Source: Phoronis australis (taxonomy: Eukaryota > Phoronida > Phoronidae). From it: a DNA stretch of 64,000 nucleotides. The DNA lies in contig NMRA01000023.1 in the NCBI GenBank assembly GCA_002633005.1, forward strand, positions 1,270,396 to 1,334,395, given 5' to 3'. Below are positions 1 to 11,937 of the stretch, one piece after another; within the stretch, counting starts at the first letter, position 1, and each line of letters begins with the position of its first letter. The position numbers and the translations under genes were made by a program. Below the pieces are notes generated by a model that worked only from the letters and a program-made list of their open reading frames with translations, ran no database searches and had not been told where the DNA came from.

Positions 1-484
1 GTTTAGTAATCATGCCACATTTGAAGATTTTCCATGGCAATCAAGTTGTCTTGAGCCCATAACCTCATGTCAACCAAATGTACGCCACATTGCAACATAT
101 ACCCGGGCTAATGCTTCGTTGATACTCAATAGAAATGTTTGGGTATGAAGTGACATGACAAACTTTATTGCTGAAGTAAGTTGTATGTAACAGTGCAGCA
201 TAAAAAATTCGACTATATAAAATCAATGCTTAAAATAAAACGTACTGAAAGATTTAACAAAGGTTAACCAATACTAAAAAGCTTTTAAAGTATAAGCCCT
301 GATACAAACTGCATGGATGTGAGTTACATAGACACTGTGACTTATTTCAAATTGTATGGATTGTAGAAGAGAACTTAAAATGTCACGCAGATGACATCAA
401 AATCGGTACATACATTTTTAGTTACAGAGTAGGCGTGAGCAAATAGTTTTCTTCGTCAACATGAGATAGCATAGTCATTCATAA

Positions 485-1072
485 TTATATCACCAAATAT
501 TCAATCTCTTGTACCACCTTTAAAGGTTCACCATAATAAAACAGTTGTGTAATGCAGGGCTTCCCTAACACTTTTAAACATACCATTACCATACAGTGAT
601 AGTGATTGAAGTTCTTGTGGTGAACCACATACTGCAAGAAGTTCAGAAACACCAATTCAATCTCTTGTACCACCTTTAAAGGTTCACCATAATAAAACAG
701 TTGTGTAATGCAGGGCTTCCCTAACACTTTAAAACACATACCATTACCATACAGTGATAGTGATTGAAGTTCTTGTGGTGAACCACATACTGCAAGAAGT
801 TCAGAAAGACCATCAACTGAGGGCGAGAACAGAACAAGGTCATCGGCATACATGAAAGTATTGATGTACACAGGAGCTACTAGAGTGACACAGACAGTTC
901 CGTATATATAGTCATTCATAAGTGAGCCAAGTCCAACCATGTCCACATTGAAAGGTTGACAGTCAGTATACCATCTGGTCTTACACCATTTGAATATTTG
1001 ATGTATTAAATACGAACGCTGTTGATAGCCACGGGAACCAAAGTCCATCAAATTTGAGGACGAAATTCCCAC
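485..1072 (-). mobile_element. LINE reverse transcriptase relic (YADD box)
   Basis: The minus strand is open for 195 residues. The middle reads INTFMYADDLVLFSPSVDGL, the catalytic Y-A-D-D box of non-LTR retrotransposon reverse transcriptases in its usual context (hydrophobic residue, MYADDLVLFS, then a leucine-rich helix). Upstream, a QPFNVD-like stretch resembles the QPFNV..GVRQG segment of CR1/jockey-type polymerases, but the GVRQG part is missing, so there is an internal deletion. Downstream, LFYYGEPLKVVQEIEYL matches the segment that follows the palm (normally ...GEPLEVVQEFKYLG). It occurs twice because of a local duplication. This is a fragment with no endonuclease domain, a few hundred residues short of a full polymerase, and it cannot be functional. 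The LINE assignment is firm; the clade is a guess. Confidence 0.85.
491..807. repeat. 158-bp tandem duplication inside the LINE relic
   Basis: Positions 491-649 and 650-807 are near-identical direct copies with only a few substitutions and short indels. The duplication repeats the post-YADD segment of the reverse transcriptase relic and keeps the frame open across both copies. The low divergence makes it younger than the decay of the element. Confidence 0.9.
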
Positions 1073-3073
1073 CTCTGCTTATTAAAATGACACCATATGA
1101 CTTATAGACTCTTTTGTCAATCCTGCTAGAGGTACTGCAGGAAATTTGGTGCACTGCAACTGGTTGTAACGCCGTGGTCCCGCATGTTAATCAAAGCCCA
1201 GAGTTTTGACAAATGACAGTCACTGAAATCAAGCAATCAAGATTAAATGAAATAAATTATTAACCTCCGAGAAGGAATATAACACAGATCACCCGAACTG
1301 ATTGAGTAAATCACCCAATTCCACGACTGTACTCTCAACCCAGGTGTGAAACCGTGTATATGAATAAAGTCGGATATCTGAATGACTGGTAAGTACTTTT
1401 TTCAATTGGTTTTTCCAAAACAAAAACCTGTTTGGTAAAATTTTGATGGCTCAGAGAACACATAAGTAGTCAAAGCATGTAACTTCCAGGATGCTTATAG
1501 CTGAAAGGCACCATGACTGTTGGCTCTGGTGTTATTCTGGTTACACAGCGTTCTAAACAGTGATTTTGTGCAAAATATCCAAGGAAATATATGCACGTGC
1601 TGCCTGTTTGAAACTATTTCATGTTAGCGCCAGTACCTTTGGAAAACACCCAAACAAAGTTTTGCAATGTGCACCAGACTGTCACTTTATGCTACATTTT
1701 CAAATTTTGGTTTACTGCCACTAAAAATTAGCAGCTCAGATGTTATTGACTTTGAATCACTGCTTTCTGGTCATACAGATCTACGAACTAGTTCCAAACT
1801 AACTAGCTTCCCTCCTTGACGGATTCGTTAACCTTCAACCTGATAGGGCAATTTTAAAAACAATTTCAGTTGTCGTATTAGGACTTGAAAACCTTCAGAG
1901 TGTCGAGATGTACCTTATTCATACTAATAAAGTATAAAACCTCAAACATATTAGCTTACCATGTGATCTGAATTGAAAACTAAAAGTAAAAAAGAAGGTA
2001 TGTCATCACATTATTCATGGGTAAATGTGTCCTAAGGTACACACAAGTCCTAGTCCATTAATTTGAAAATTATAACGTTGAACTTTCATGACACGAGATA
2101 CTGAACAGTGATTCTGAGCAAAATGATCGACAGTTTTTGAGCAGGTGCCTGCTTGAAACCAGTTCCTGGAAGAACCGGTGCCTCTGGAAAGAATCCAAGC
2201 AAAGTTCAGCAATGTGCACTGAGCTGTCGCTTTTATTCATATTTTAAATTTTTGGTTTAACACCAAACTACGATTCTATTGCTCCGCTGTTGTCGACATT
2301 GAATCACTGGTTTCTGGTCACATAGTTCTTCGAACTAAATTCGAACTAATTAGCTCTCCTCTATGACGGATTTGTGAACCTTAGACACGACAGGTCAATT
2401 TTCTAAACTTTTTTGTTATATTATGTGTGTTATGACGTGAGAGCCTTCAGAGCTTTGATCTGTACACTATTCATACCAGTGCATTATGAAACGCAAACAA
2501 CGTTAGTTTTTCTTCATCATTTTCGTCTTAAAAACTTCTTCCGTTTTGGTTATCCAAGGGTCGCAGCGTAACTTTTGGGAATGGGTATGGCGTGTAAATA
2601 GACAAACACGTGTATTAATATGATTTACAAACAATCAAAATTACGTGTTTTCAATTTGCTACTCAGATGTTAATGGAAATTTTTTTGTCCCTAGCTCAAC
2701 AGAAATCGGAAACGGGGGCCACTGCTCGGCTCCATCTGGTTGTGACATCTGCAAATGATATCACATTACATCATTCACTATGCATATTGAGGTCTTGAAA
2801 GTCATTTGGGTTCATTCGTGCTTTCTTTCTTGATATGTTAGGGCTTGTGTTAATATGTTAGTCCAAGTGTTAGTCGGGATTAGAAAGAACGTTAGCATCA
2901 ACGCTAAAAAACCAGCAAGAAATGAAACAAAATGTCTATTCCTAGAGAATGATAATACATTTGATAGAAGGGCAGATTGATCTATTGACATAAAGGTACC
3001 TCATCACAGCCCAAACATCAATACAGAAGGAGAACCCAGGTTATACAAGCAAAATCCACCAAACACTTAAAAA

Positions 3074-4401
3074 GAGCAACACGGAGCGTTGAAATGCGCC
3101 CACGAATGCTTCGCAAATGGTGAGCTTTTACGGTTGTTTATTTGTATCATAAAAATTGTCACTAGATGGAGAAAAAACGTACAATCCAGCCGAAACCGGA
3201 ACATGTCATTGCTCCTTTAATAGAATCATCTCACCGATAGCTGCCTATATTCTAAATTTTCTAAAAACCTGTTAAGGACATTTGAAGATACAGAGCTAAA
3301 CCTAAAAAGCAAAAATTACCAATAAGGGGCAAACTGGTAGTCAGTTCCGACCAACAGTTGTGGTCATTCGTTATCAACATCATATAAATACACTTACTAA
3401 ATTTAGTAAAGATCCCGCAAACGGTTTAGGAGATATAGCCTTGGGCGCAAAAAAAAACTGGCAATAGGAGGCGCCAGGGCACTTAAAGACGCCGGAAAAT
3501 CATCGTCAGATGTCCTCATCGTAGTAATAACATACATGCCAATCTTCACAATCATCCTTAGAGCGGTGTGGTTGATAGAGGGATAGACGCCAAAAAAAAC
3601 AGACTAGAAAACAGTAAAAATGGCCACTAAATGGCGAAAACTACGTCAAATCCATCCGAAAATGGGAGGATAGCGTCATCTCACTAACAGATGCCTATGT
3701 GCCAAATTTCATGAAAATTGGTTGAGGAACTTTTATAGATCCAGAGGCAGATGTAAAAAACTAAAATTGCCACTAGGGGACACAGCGGTATTCAGGTCCA
3801 TCCGAAACTCGTCGTCGCTCGTTGTCAACTTCTTATAAACACATTTGATGCATTTAATAAAGATCCGGTAGAGCCTTTAGGAGATACAGCTACGGGCGCA
3901 AAAACAAACAAAACTGTCACTAGGAGGCGCCACAGTAGTCGAAGTCGTCGGAAAATCATCGTCAACTGTAAGAACATACATGCTAATTTTCGCAATCATC
4001 TTTAGAGAGGTTTGGTTGACAGAGGGGTGGACGCCAAAAAACGGACTCGAAAATACTAAAAATGGCCTCTAGATTACGCAAGATACCTTGAATCCACCCG
4101 AAAACGTAAGAATAGCGTCACCTCATTAATAGATGCCTATGTGCCCAGTTTCATGAAAATCGGTTGAGGACCTTTGAAGATACAGAGGAAAATGTAAAAC
4201 ACTAGGGGGAACAGCGGTATTCGGCTCGGTCCGAAACTCGTCGACCTCTGTCGTCAACCCCATAGGAACACACCTGCCAAATTTCAATAAGATCCTGCGA
4301 GGGGTTTAGGAGATACAGCCGCGGACGCCGGACAGCCAGACGCCCGGACGCCCAGACAGAGATGACGGCAATATGCACCCACATATAAATATTTGGGCGC
4401 A
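3074..4401 (+). mobile_element. 1.33-kb non-autonomous element with ~450-bp internal repeats
   Basis: It interrupts one array unit. The empty site is seen in sister units near 6577 and 10580 (AACACTAAAAAATCTA). TAAAAA flanks both ends (3068-3073 and 4402-4407), a likely 6-bp target-site duplication. The body has three diverged direct repeats, with start points near 3155, 3616 and 4058, each containing AAAATGGCCACTAGAT-like and CAAATTTCATGAAAATCGGT-like segments. The 3' end is GC-rich (CGGACGCC-type repeats) and closes with a near-palindrome ending GGGCGCATAAAAA. No coding capacity was seen. A related piece lies at 17040-17370. The transposition class is unknown; long TIRs are absent. Confidence 0.7.
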
Positions 4402-4498
4402 TAAAAAATCTAATTACAATGACATGGACACCACATTGTTTTCAAGCAGGCTTAGAACTATAGCTGCAAGTGTCGGCAAGACCAAAAGCTTACAATAA

Positions 4499-4531
4499 TG
4501 CGTCCACATATAAATATGTGGGCGCATAAAA
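4499..4531. mobile_element. 33-bp palindromic stub of the 1.33-kb element
   Basis: Sister array units read CCAATAACGAAAGG here (around 6690 and 10680). This unit is interrupted by about 33 bp that nearly match the last 33 bp of the element ending at 4401: TGCG.CCACATATAAATAT, then GTGGGCGCATAAA. The insert is itself an almost perfect inverted repeat. It is either an extreme 5'-truncated copy or a minimal two-end remnant. Confidence 0.6.
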
Positions 4532-7500
4532 ACGGAAGGTAAACATCTTTATCGATCTTCATGTAACCGTTAAGACACAATCTCTTTGGCTCACTGGCGG
4601 TGGTGGCAAGGACAGGGTCGTGCTTGTTCAGTTTCTGTATGACCCTGGAAAAACGTATACATTACTTTCAGGTTCAAAATTTATATCTCAGAGAGAATTT
4701 TCGGATTGATGTAAAACTTTCAAATGGTACGATTTAAACACCGTTCACAAAACGAAAATCATATTTTAAAATGTTAACAGGATTTTGAGATCAATTCAGA
4801 ACAATTTCTTCAAATTAAATTCTATCTGGTTATTGATACGGTGGCTTTGTTTTTTACAAAATTTTACGGCTTTTGAGAGATGGTGCTGTAACCAAGTATG
4901 AAACATTGTACCTGAATCAAACAGATGTCTGAATAACTGGCTGGTAGATTTTCACATCATTTTCCCAAATCAAACAAGTGTTTGGTGAAGTTTTGAAGGA
5001 TCAAAGTACAAACAAGTAGTGGAATCGTGTAATTTTCAGGAGGTTTACAGCTGGTCAGCACCATACCTTTTGGATTTGTTTTCATTCGTGTATGTGGTAC
5101 TGCAGTGCCCTTGGTACACTGCCACTGTTCCCAAAGTCAGATCCTGCACGTCAATACTATTCCTTTCAGCCAAAATCCAGTAGTTCGACGAAAGGCCAAG
5201 TCCCTGAAAACCTATAATAAGCTTCAAAGGAAGTCAACACGTTGGAGGCGAATAACCCATATGATCTGTATTGAAAACTACAATTGAGAACTAGTGTGCG
5301 CAGAAGTTGCGAAATCACCATATTCATGGGTCCGAATGTTTGCAAATCCAAAAATTAACACAAGTCCGAAAGTCTTTTAGTTCGAAAGTTAAAATGTTGA
5401 ACGTTCATGACACGAAGTACTGAACAGTGATATTGAAAAAATGAGAGTTTTGAACAGATGTTTGCTTGAAATAAGTTCCTGGAAGAACCGGTTCTTCTGG
5501 ATAGAGTCCAAGCAAAGTTCAACTATGTGCCCCGAGCTGTCGTTTTAAATCATATTTTATATTTTGTCTTAACTGCACTACAATTTTGTTGCTCCGCTGT
5601 TGCTGACATTGATCAATGGTTTCTGGTCTCATACATCTTCGAACTAAAATCGAACTAACTAGTTCCAGTCTGTGACGGATTTGTGAACGTTCGACATGAC
5701 AGGTCAATTTTAAAAACATTTCTTTGTTATATTATTTTGTCATGATTTGATAACCTTCAGAGCTTCGAGCTGTACCCTTTTAATACTAGTGCAGTATGAA
5801 ACGCAAGCAACGTTAGTTTACCTTCATCATTTTTGTCTTAAAGAGTTCTTCCGTTTTGGTCATCGGTTGGTCTCAGCGTAATTTTTGGGAATGGGTATGG
5901 GGTAAGTAGACAATAACGTGTATTAATATAATTTACAAACAATTAGCAAAACTACCTGTTTTCAATTTGCTACTCATATGTTAATTGATTTTTTGTCTCT
6001 AGCCCGGCAGAAATAGGTCACGGGAGCCACTGCTCGGCTCCATTTGGTTGTGACATCCCCAAACGATATCAAATAACACCATTCACTAAGCATGTTGATT
6101 CATTCTTTCTTGTAATGCAAGAGCTTTTATAAATATGTTAGTCCAAGTGTTAGTCGGGATTAAAAAGAACGTTATCATCAACGGATGCTAAATGAATAAT
6201 TTTTGTCCCTAGCCCGGCAGAAATGAATCACGGGAACCACTGCTCGGCTTCAACGCGTTGTGGCATCTGCAATTCATATCAATTAACACCATTCATCATG
6301 CACTTTTTGAAATTGAACGTCATTTGAATTCATTCATGTTAACTTTCTTGGTATGTTAAGACTTGTGTGAGTATTTTAGTGCAAGGGTTAAACGAGATTA
6401 GAAAGAATGTCAGTGTCACCACAAAAGAACCACCAAGAAATGAAACAAAACTTCTAGTCCTGGAGAATGATAATACATTTGATAGATGGCAAGATCTATT
6501 CATTGGAATAAGTGTACGTCATTACAACCCAAGCATTAATACATTAGGAGAACCCAGACTGCAACTAAAATACAGCAAACACTAAAAAATCTATAACTAC
6601 AACGATATGAACACCGCATTGTTTTCTCGCAGGTGGAAAACTGTAACTGCAAGTTGCGTTGACTACAAAATTTTACCAATAACGAAAGGAAAACATATTT
6701 CGTCCTTCATGTAACGGCTAAGACAGCATCTCTTTGGTTCACTGCCGGTAGTGGCGAAGTTAGTTTTTTGCTTTTTGAGTTCCTGCTTTACCCTGGAAAA
6801 GCGTATCCATTTCTTTAAGTTTTAAAGTTTGTATCTCAGAGAGAATTGTTCAGAAGTAAGTAAATCTTTCAAATGTTATGATTCAATTACCGTTCACATA
6901 ACGAAAGCCAATTGATCATATTTCAAAATATTAATAGGTTTTCTGAAATCAATTCAGAAACACTTTCATCAAATGAAATTCTCTCTTGTTACTGATACGG
7001 TGGTTTTGTTCTTTTTTGCTATATTTTACGGTTCTTGAGAGATTTTGTGTTAAAAAACGTACATGAAAAAGACAGATGCCTAAATGCCTGGCGAGTACAT
7101 CATTTTTTACTTCATTTGTCCAAATCAAACCAGTGTTGGGTGAAGTTTGAAGGCTCAAAGAACACCCAAGCAGTCGGAAAATGTAACTTTCAGGAGGTTT
7201 ACAGTTGATCAGCACCATTGGTTTTGGATTTGATATCATTCATGTAAGTGGTGCTGCAGCACCCTTGGTAAGCTTTTAACTATTAGCGAAGTCCAACCCC
7301 ACATGCTAATGCTACACTGGCGAGCCAAAGTCCAGCAATTCGACGAAAGGCAAAGTCCTTAAAAAATCTGCAATAAGGATCAAACGAAGTCAACACCCTG
7401 AAGCCAACAACCCATATGATCTGAATTTAAAACTATTAATGAAAAAGATTGAAGGCAGACTATGAATCACGGTATCCATGGGTTCGAATGTTTGCAAGTC

Positions 7501-8116
7501 CAAAAACAAATATCTCCTCAGGTATACACAACTCCTAAAGTCCATTAATTCAAAAGTTAAAATGTTAACTTTCGTGACACGAGGTTCTGAAATGTGACTT
7601 CGAGCAAAGTATTCGAAAGTATTTGTGCACGTGCCTGCTTGAAACCACTTCCTGGAAGAACCGGTTTTTCTGGATAGAAACCAAGCAAGCACAGCAATCT
7701 GCACTGAGCTATAGCTTCTATTTTTATTCTTAGTTTTTGGTATACCCGCACTACAACTTTGTTGCTTAACTGTTATTGACTTTGAATCACTGGTTTCTGT
7801 TCTCATAGATCTTCGTACTAGATTCGAACTAAATAGCTCTCGACTATGACGGATTTTTGAACCTTTGTCATGACAGGGCATATATAAAAACATTTTCTTT
7901 GTCATATCATCGGTGTTATGTCTTGAAAAACTTCAGATTGTAGAGCTGTAACCTATTTATACTAGTGCAGTATGAAACGCATGCAACGTTAGTTCACCTT
8001 CATCATTTTCTTCTTAGACTTCTTCCGTTTTGATTACCCAATGGTTGCATCATAGTCACCTTGGGGATGGGCACGACGGCGTGTAAATAGACAAAATGGT
8101 ATCTATTAAATAAAAT

Positions 8117-9630
8117 CCATCGTTTGCACAAACTCCGTCTCCCCCCGCTTCACTACAGAACTTCGTTTTGCCCGTTTCAGCACTGCCTTAGTCTCGGGTA
8201 TTGCACCGGTCACCTATTTGGATTCGAGGTGTTCTATTTTTTTCTCATGGGCAGTTGTTTCGCGGATGCAGAGGGAGGGTGGCCAGTTTCGTACTATTCT
8301 TGCTGACGTCAGTTCGTCTGCTCAATGACCTGGGTGATGTCACTCCGTCGGCTTAATTTTACTCCCTCCGGTTTCTGTCACGTATATAATTCATCGGGCC
8401 TGTCGCCGCCAAACTTAATGATGCCTCATTAAAAAATTCTTACTCCTCCTTTAGTAAACTAAATTATTTACCCTGCTGTTGGAAAAAAAATTGCAATGCT
8501 CTCTTTGGGCGCCATTGCATCACCTGTTGGCCAATTTCCATGTTATTCAATCAAATGCGAGGCTGCGAACAAGTCATAACAATCGCAAGTGGTTTCATTT
8601 CATTTCATTACAAGTTTTTACTATTTTATTATCAGAAAACCCAATTTCATGAAAATCTCACCAGAGGTAGGCCTATCGCAAAATTTTCGGAAATGGCGCG
8701 TACGTGCGCGTCACAAGCATGCGCTGTTTTCAAAACGACCACAGATTTCTATTTGTTACAAAAGGCGGAGAATTACGAAAAATACGTTTATTAGATTATC
8801 TTTTTACTTCTATAAAAGGCTGTAACGGGCAAGGTGAATGTCGGTTCATTCCCAGATTCTGCATGCGCCCCTGTAGCTTAAATGCATCGTTTGCACAAAC
8901 TCCGTCTCCCCCGCTTCACAGCAGAACTTCGATTTTCCCGTTTCGGCACTGCCTTAGTGTCAGGTATTGCACCGGCCCCCTATTTGGATTCGAGGTGTTC
9001 TATTTCTTCTCACGGGCCGTTGTTTCGCGGACGCGGAGGGAGGGTGGCCAGTTTCGTACTGGCCTTGGTGACGTCAGTTCGTCTGCTCAATGACCTGGGT
9101 GATGTCACTCCGTCGTCTTAATTTCACTCCCTCCGGTTTCTGTCACGTATATAATTCATCGGGCCTGTCGCCGCCAAACTTAATGATGCCTCATTAAAAA
9201 ATTTTTACTCTTCCTTGAGTAAACTAAATTATTTACCCTGCTGTTGGAAAAAAATTGTAATGCTCTCTTTGGGCGCCATTGCATCACCTGTTGGCCAATT
9301 TCCATGTTATTCAATCAAATGCGAGGCTGCGAACATGTCATAACAATCGCAAGTGGTTTCATTTCATTACAATTTTTTAATATTTTTGATCAGAAAACCC
9401 AATTTCATGAAAAACTCTCGAGAGGTATCGCAAAATTTTCGGAAATGGCGCGTACGTGCGCGTGTCACAAGTATGCGGTGTTTTCAAAACGACCACTGAT
9501 TTTCATTTGTTACAAAAGGCGGAGAAATGCGAAAAATACATTTATTAGATTATCTTTTTACTTCTATAAACGGCTGTAACGGGCAAGGTGAATGTCAGTT
9601 CATTCCGAGATTCTGCATGCGCCCCTGTAG
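8117..9630 (+). repeat. Tandem duplication, 0.76-kb unit, TATA-bearing
   Basis: The offset between copies is 767 bp at the left edge and 754 bp at the right edge. Differences are scattered substitutions and small indels. Both copies keep the TATAAA (8811 and 9565) and the GGCTGTAACGGGCAAGGTGA segment 3' to it. Confidence 0.9.
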
Positions 9631-10120
9631 GTTGTTAGCTCTAAGTTTCACAACGAGGTGGCAAGCTGAGCACCGGGGTTGTGTGAAATTTCGGTGTCTA
9701 ACGGTGAGCTCTACACACAGCTACCTAGCTGTATGTTGACGATAGTCTTCATACAGCTAGATGGCTTTCTACTTCAGAATGTACATTTATGATGCAACTT
9801 TTGTAAATACATCTATATATTTTGTTTACTGTACAGTATTTTAAATACATTCTTAGTTTTCACTTTAAAGAATAATTATCTGATTACTGTATTTTGTGTT
9901 ACGGCAGGGTCAAATGTTCTAGAAAGAAATTTGTACTGCCTGGAGAAAGAATCCCGCAGCCGCACACCTTATCTATTAAAATCTGACAGGTGAAATTCTA
10001 CTTGAAGCTTTGAACACGGCCTTTCAAGAAGTATTCTTGTCTCTTGCGATGAACACTAATGTTCAATCTTAGGAGTATCTACATATATTTCCCTTGGCGT
10101 TTCCCACTAGCTGCTACCCG
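8117..10120 (+). mobile_element. ~2-kb insertion built on two 0.76-kb direct copies
   Basis: This block interrupts module D of an array unit; the flanking CGTGTATTAATATAATTT-like target appears on both sides in diverged form (about 8096-8116 and 10118-10140). Copy 1 (8117-8876) and copy 2 (8884-9630) are roughly 90-95% alike by eye. Each contains a CRE-like TGACGTCAG, an inner CGTATATAAT, and near its end TCTATAAA followed by a GCAAGGTGAATG splice-donor-like site and GCATGCGCCCCTGTAG. Downstream, 9631-9760 is GC-richer and has a counterpart inside the TIR element at 27.5-29.0 kb on the opposite strand. No protein was recognised. Adjacent direct copies could be promoter-bearing terminal repeats or a simple tandem duplication. 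Confidence 0.6.
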
Positions 10121-11320
10121 TGCGAAAACATTATTAATACAATTTACAAACAATCAGCAAAATTACCTCTTATCAATTTGCTACTCGGGTGGTAAATAAA
10201 TAATTTTTGTCCCTACCCTGGCAGAAATGGGTCACGAGAACCACTGCTAGGCTCCAATGGGTTGTGGCATCTGCAAATGATATCAAATAACACAATACAT
10301 CATGCATTTTTAGAAATTGAACGTCATTTGGGTTCATTCGTGTTGACTTTCTAGGTATGTTAAAGCTTGTGTTAGTATGCTAGTGCAAGTGTCAGTCGAG
10401 ATTAGAAAGAACGTCAGCGTCACCGAGAAAGAAACACCAAGAAATGAAACAAAAGGTCTAGTCCTACAGAATTATAATACATTTGATAGATGGCCAGATT
10501 TATCAATTGTACTAAATGTACGTCATCACGAACAAACATTAATTCATTGGGAGAACCCAGACTACAACTAAAATACAGCAAACACTAAAAAATCTATTAC
10601 AATGACATGAACACCACATTGTTTTCTAGCAGGTGGAGAACTGTAACTGCAAGTGTTGGCGACTCCAAAACGTTACCAATAACGAAAGGAAAGCACTTTT
10701 ATCGTCCTTCATGTAACGGGTAAGACAGCATCTCTTTGGTTCACTGACGGTGGTGGCGAGGTTAGTTTCGTGCTTGTTCAGTTCCTGCTTGACCCTGGAA
10801 AAACGTACAAGTTTCTTTAAATTTTGTACCTCAAAGAAATCTGTTCCGAATTAAGTAAAACTTTTCAATTGTTATGATTCAAGTACATTTTACAAAACGA
10901 AAATCAATTGACCATGTTTTAAAATATTGACAGGATTTTGAGATCACTTCAGGAACACTTTCTTCAAATTAAATTCTCTCTTTTTATTGATACGGTGCCT
11001 TTGTTCTTTTTTGCTAAACTTTACGGTTTTTGAGAGACTTTGTTCTGATATCAAGTGTGAAAAAGCGTACATGAACAAAGACAGATGTCTAAATGCTTGG
11101 CGAGTAGATTTTCACTTCATTTGTTCAAACCAAACAATTGTTGGGTGAAGTTTGAAGGCTCAAAGAACACCTAAGCAGTCGAAACATGTAACTTTCAGGA
11201 GGTTTACAGCTGATCAGCACCATACCTTTTGAATTTGATATCATTAATGTAAGTGGTACTGCAGCGCCCTTGGTAAACTGTCGCTGTTCTTAGACTCGAT
11301 CCTGCATGTTAATGCTATCC

Positions 11321-11937
11321 TGGGTACTAGAATTAGGTACACCTAGGGCGATGACTTGTATTCCAAGCTGGTATTTATGAAAGTAACACAAAGAACTAAA
11401 TAGTTCTTTGCCTGTTGTATGTACAGAGGTATCAATGGCTTGGCTCCTGCATATCTCAACCGAAAATTCAATAGCAGTCAAGATGTATATTCTACACGCT
11501 CTTTTGTTGCTGGAAATGTTTCTTTTAAAAAAATTAAAACTGAGACTGGCACGAGATCTTTTCTCTATGCTGCTGCTACAATATGGAATTCTCTTATTTT
11601 AAACGTAATATTAAAAGGTGCCTGTAATTTACCTAACCTTTTTATACCCTACCTGTCTCAATCATGTCATTCTTTTCATTGTCGTAAATACTCTCAGTGT
11701 TTGGAGTCAGCTCTTTATTATTTCATATCTCTTCGTTAAATTTTCACCATTCTTCGTCATTTCTTTATTGTCTTAATTCTCAACGTGTTTTAATTATATC
11801 GCTTTACGAATATTTAATTGTTGTTTTATTACTTCATTGTATTATATGACTGTTTTTTTTGTTGAGGGCCCTCTTGGAAAGCTGTGCTATCACTGAAGAG
11901 GCCACCCTCATTTTAGATATCACAATTAAATAAATGA
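11321..11937 (+). mobile_element. 5'-truncated LINE 3' end (polymerase tail plus 3' UTR)
   Basis: The insertion has ATCC at both ends (11317-11320 and 11938-11941), while the sister unit near 5150 is uninterrupted (ATTCCTTTCAGCCAAAATCC). From about 11419 the plus strand reads RGINGLAPAYLNRKF, then TRSF, ETGTRSFLYAAATIWNSL. This is the hallmark C-terminal tail of CR1/L2/jockey-type reverse transcriptases (LAPxYL ... RTxTxxGxRSFxxxAPxxWNSLP). It is followed by about 200 bp of 3' UTR with the CR1/L2-like GGGCCCTCTTGGAAA and GAAGAGGCCACCCTC and an AATTAAATAAATGAAT tail. There are a few in-frame defects, and the catalytic domain is absent through 5' truncation. Confidence 0.85.

Noticed and set aside
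7390-7905. 171-codon open frame on the minus strand
   Set aside because: It overlaps array modules B and C, and the equivalent frames in sister units are interrupted and read differently. No domain resemblance.
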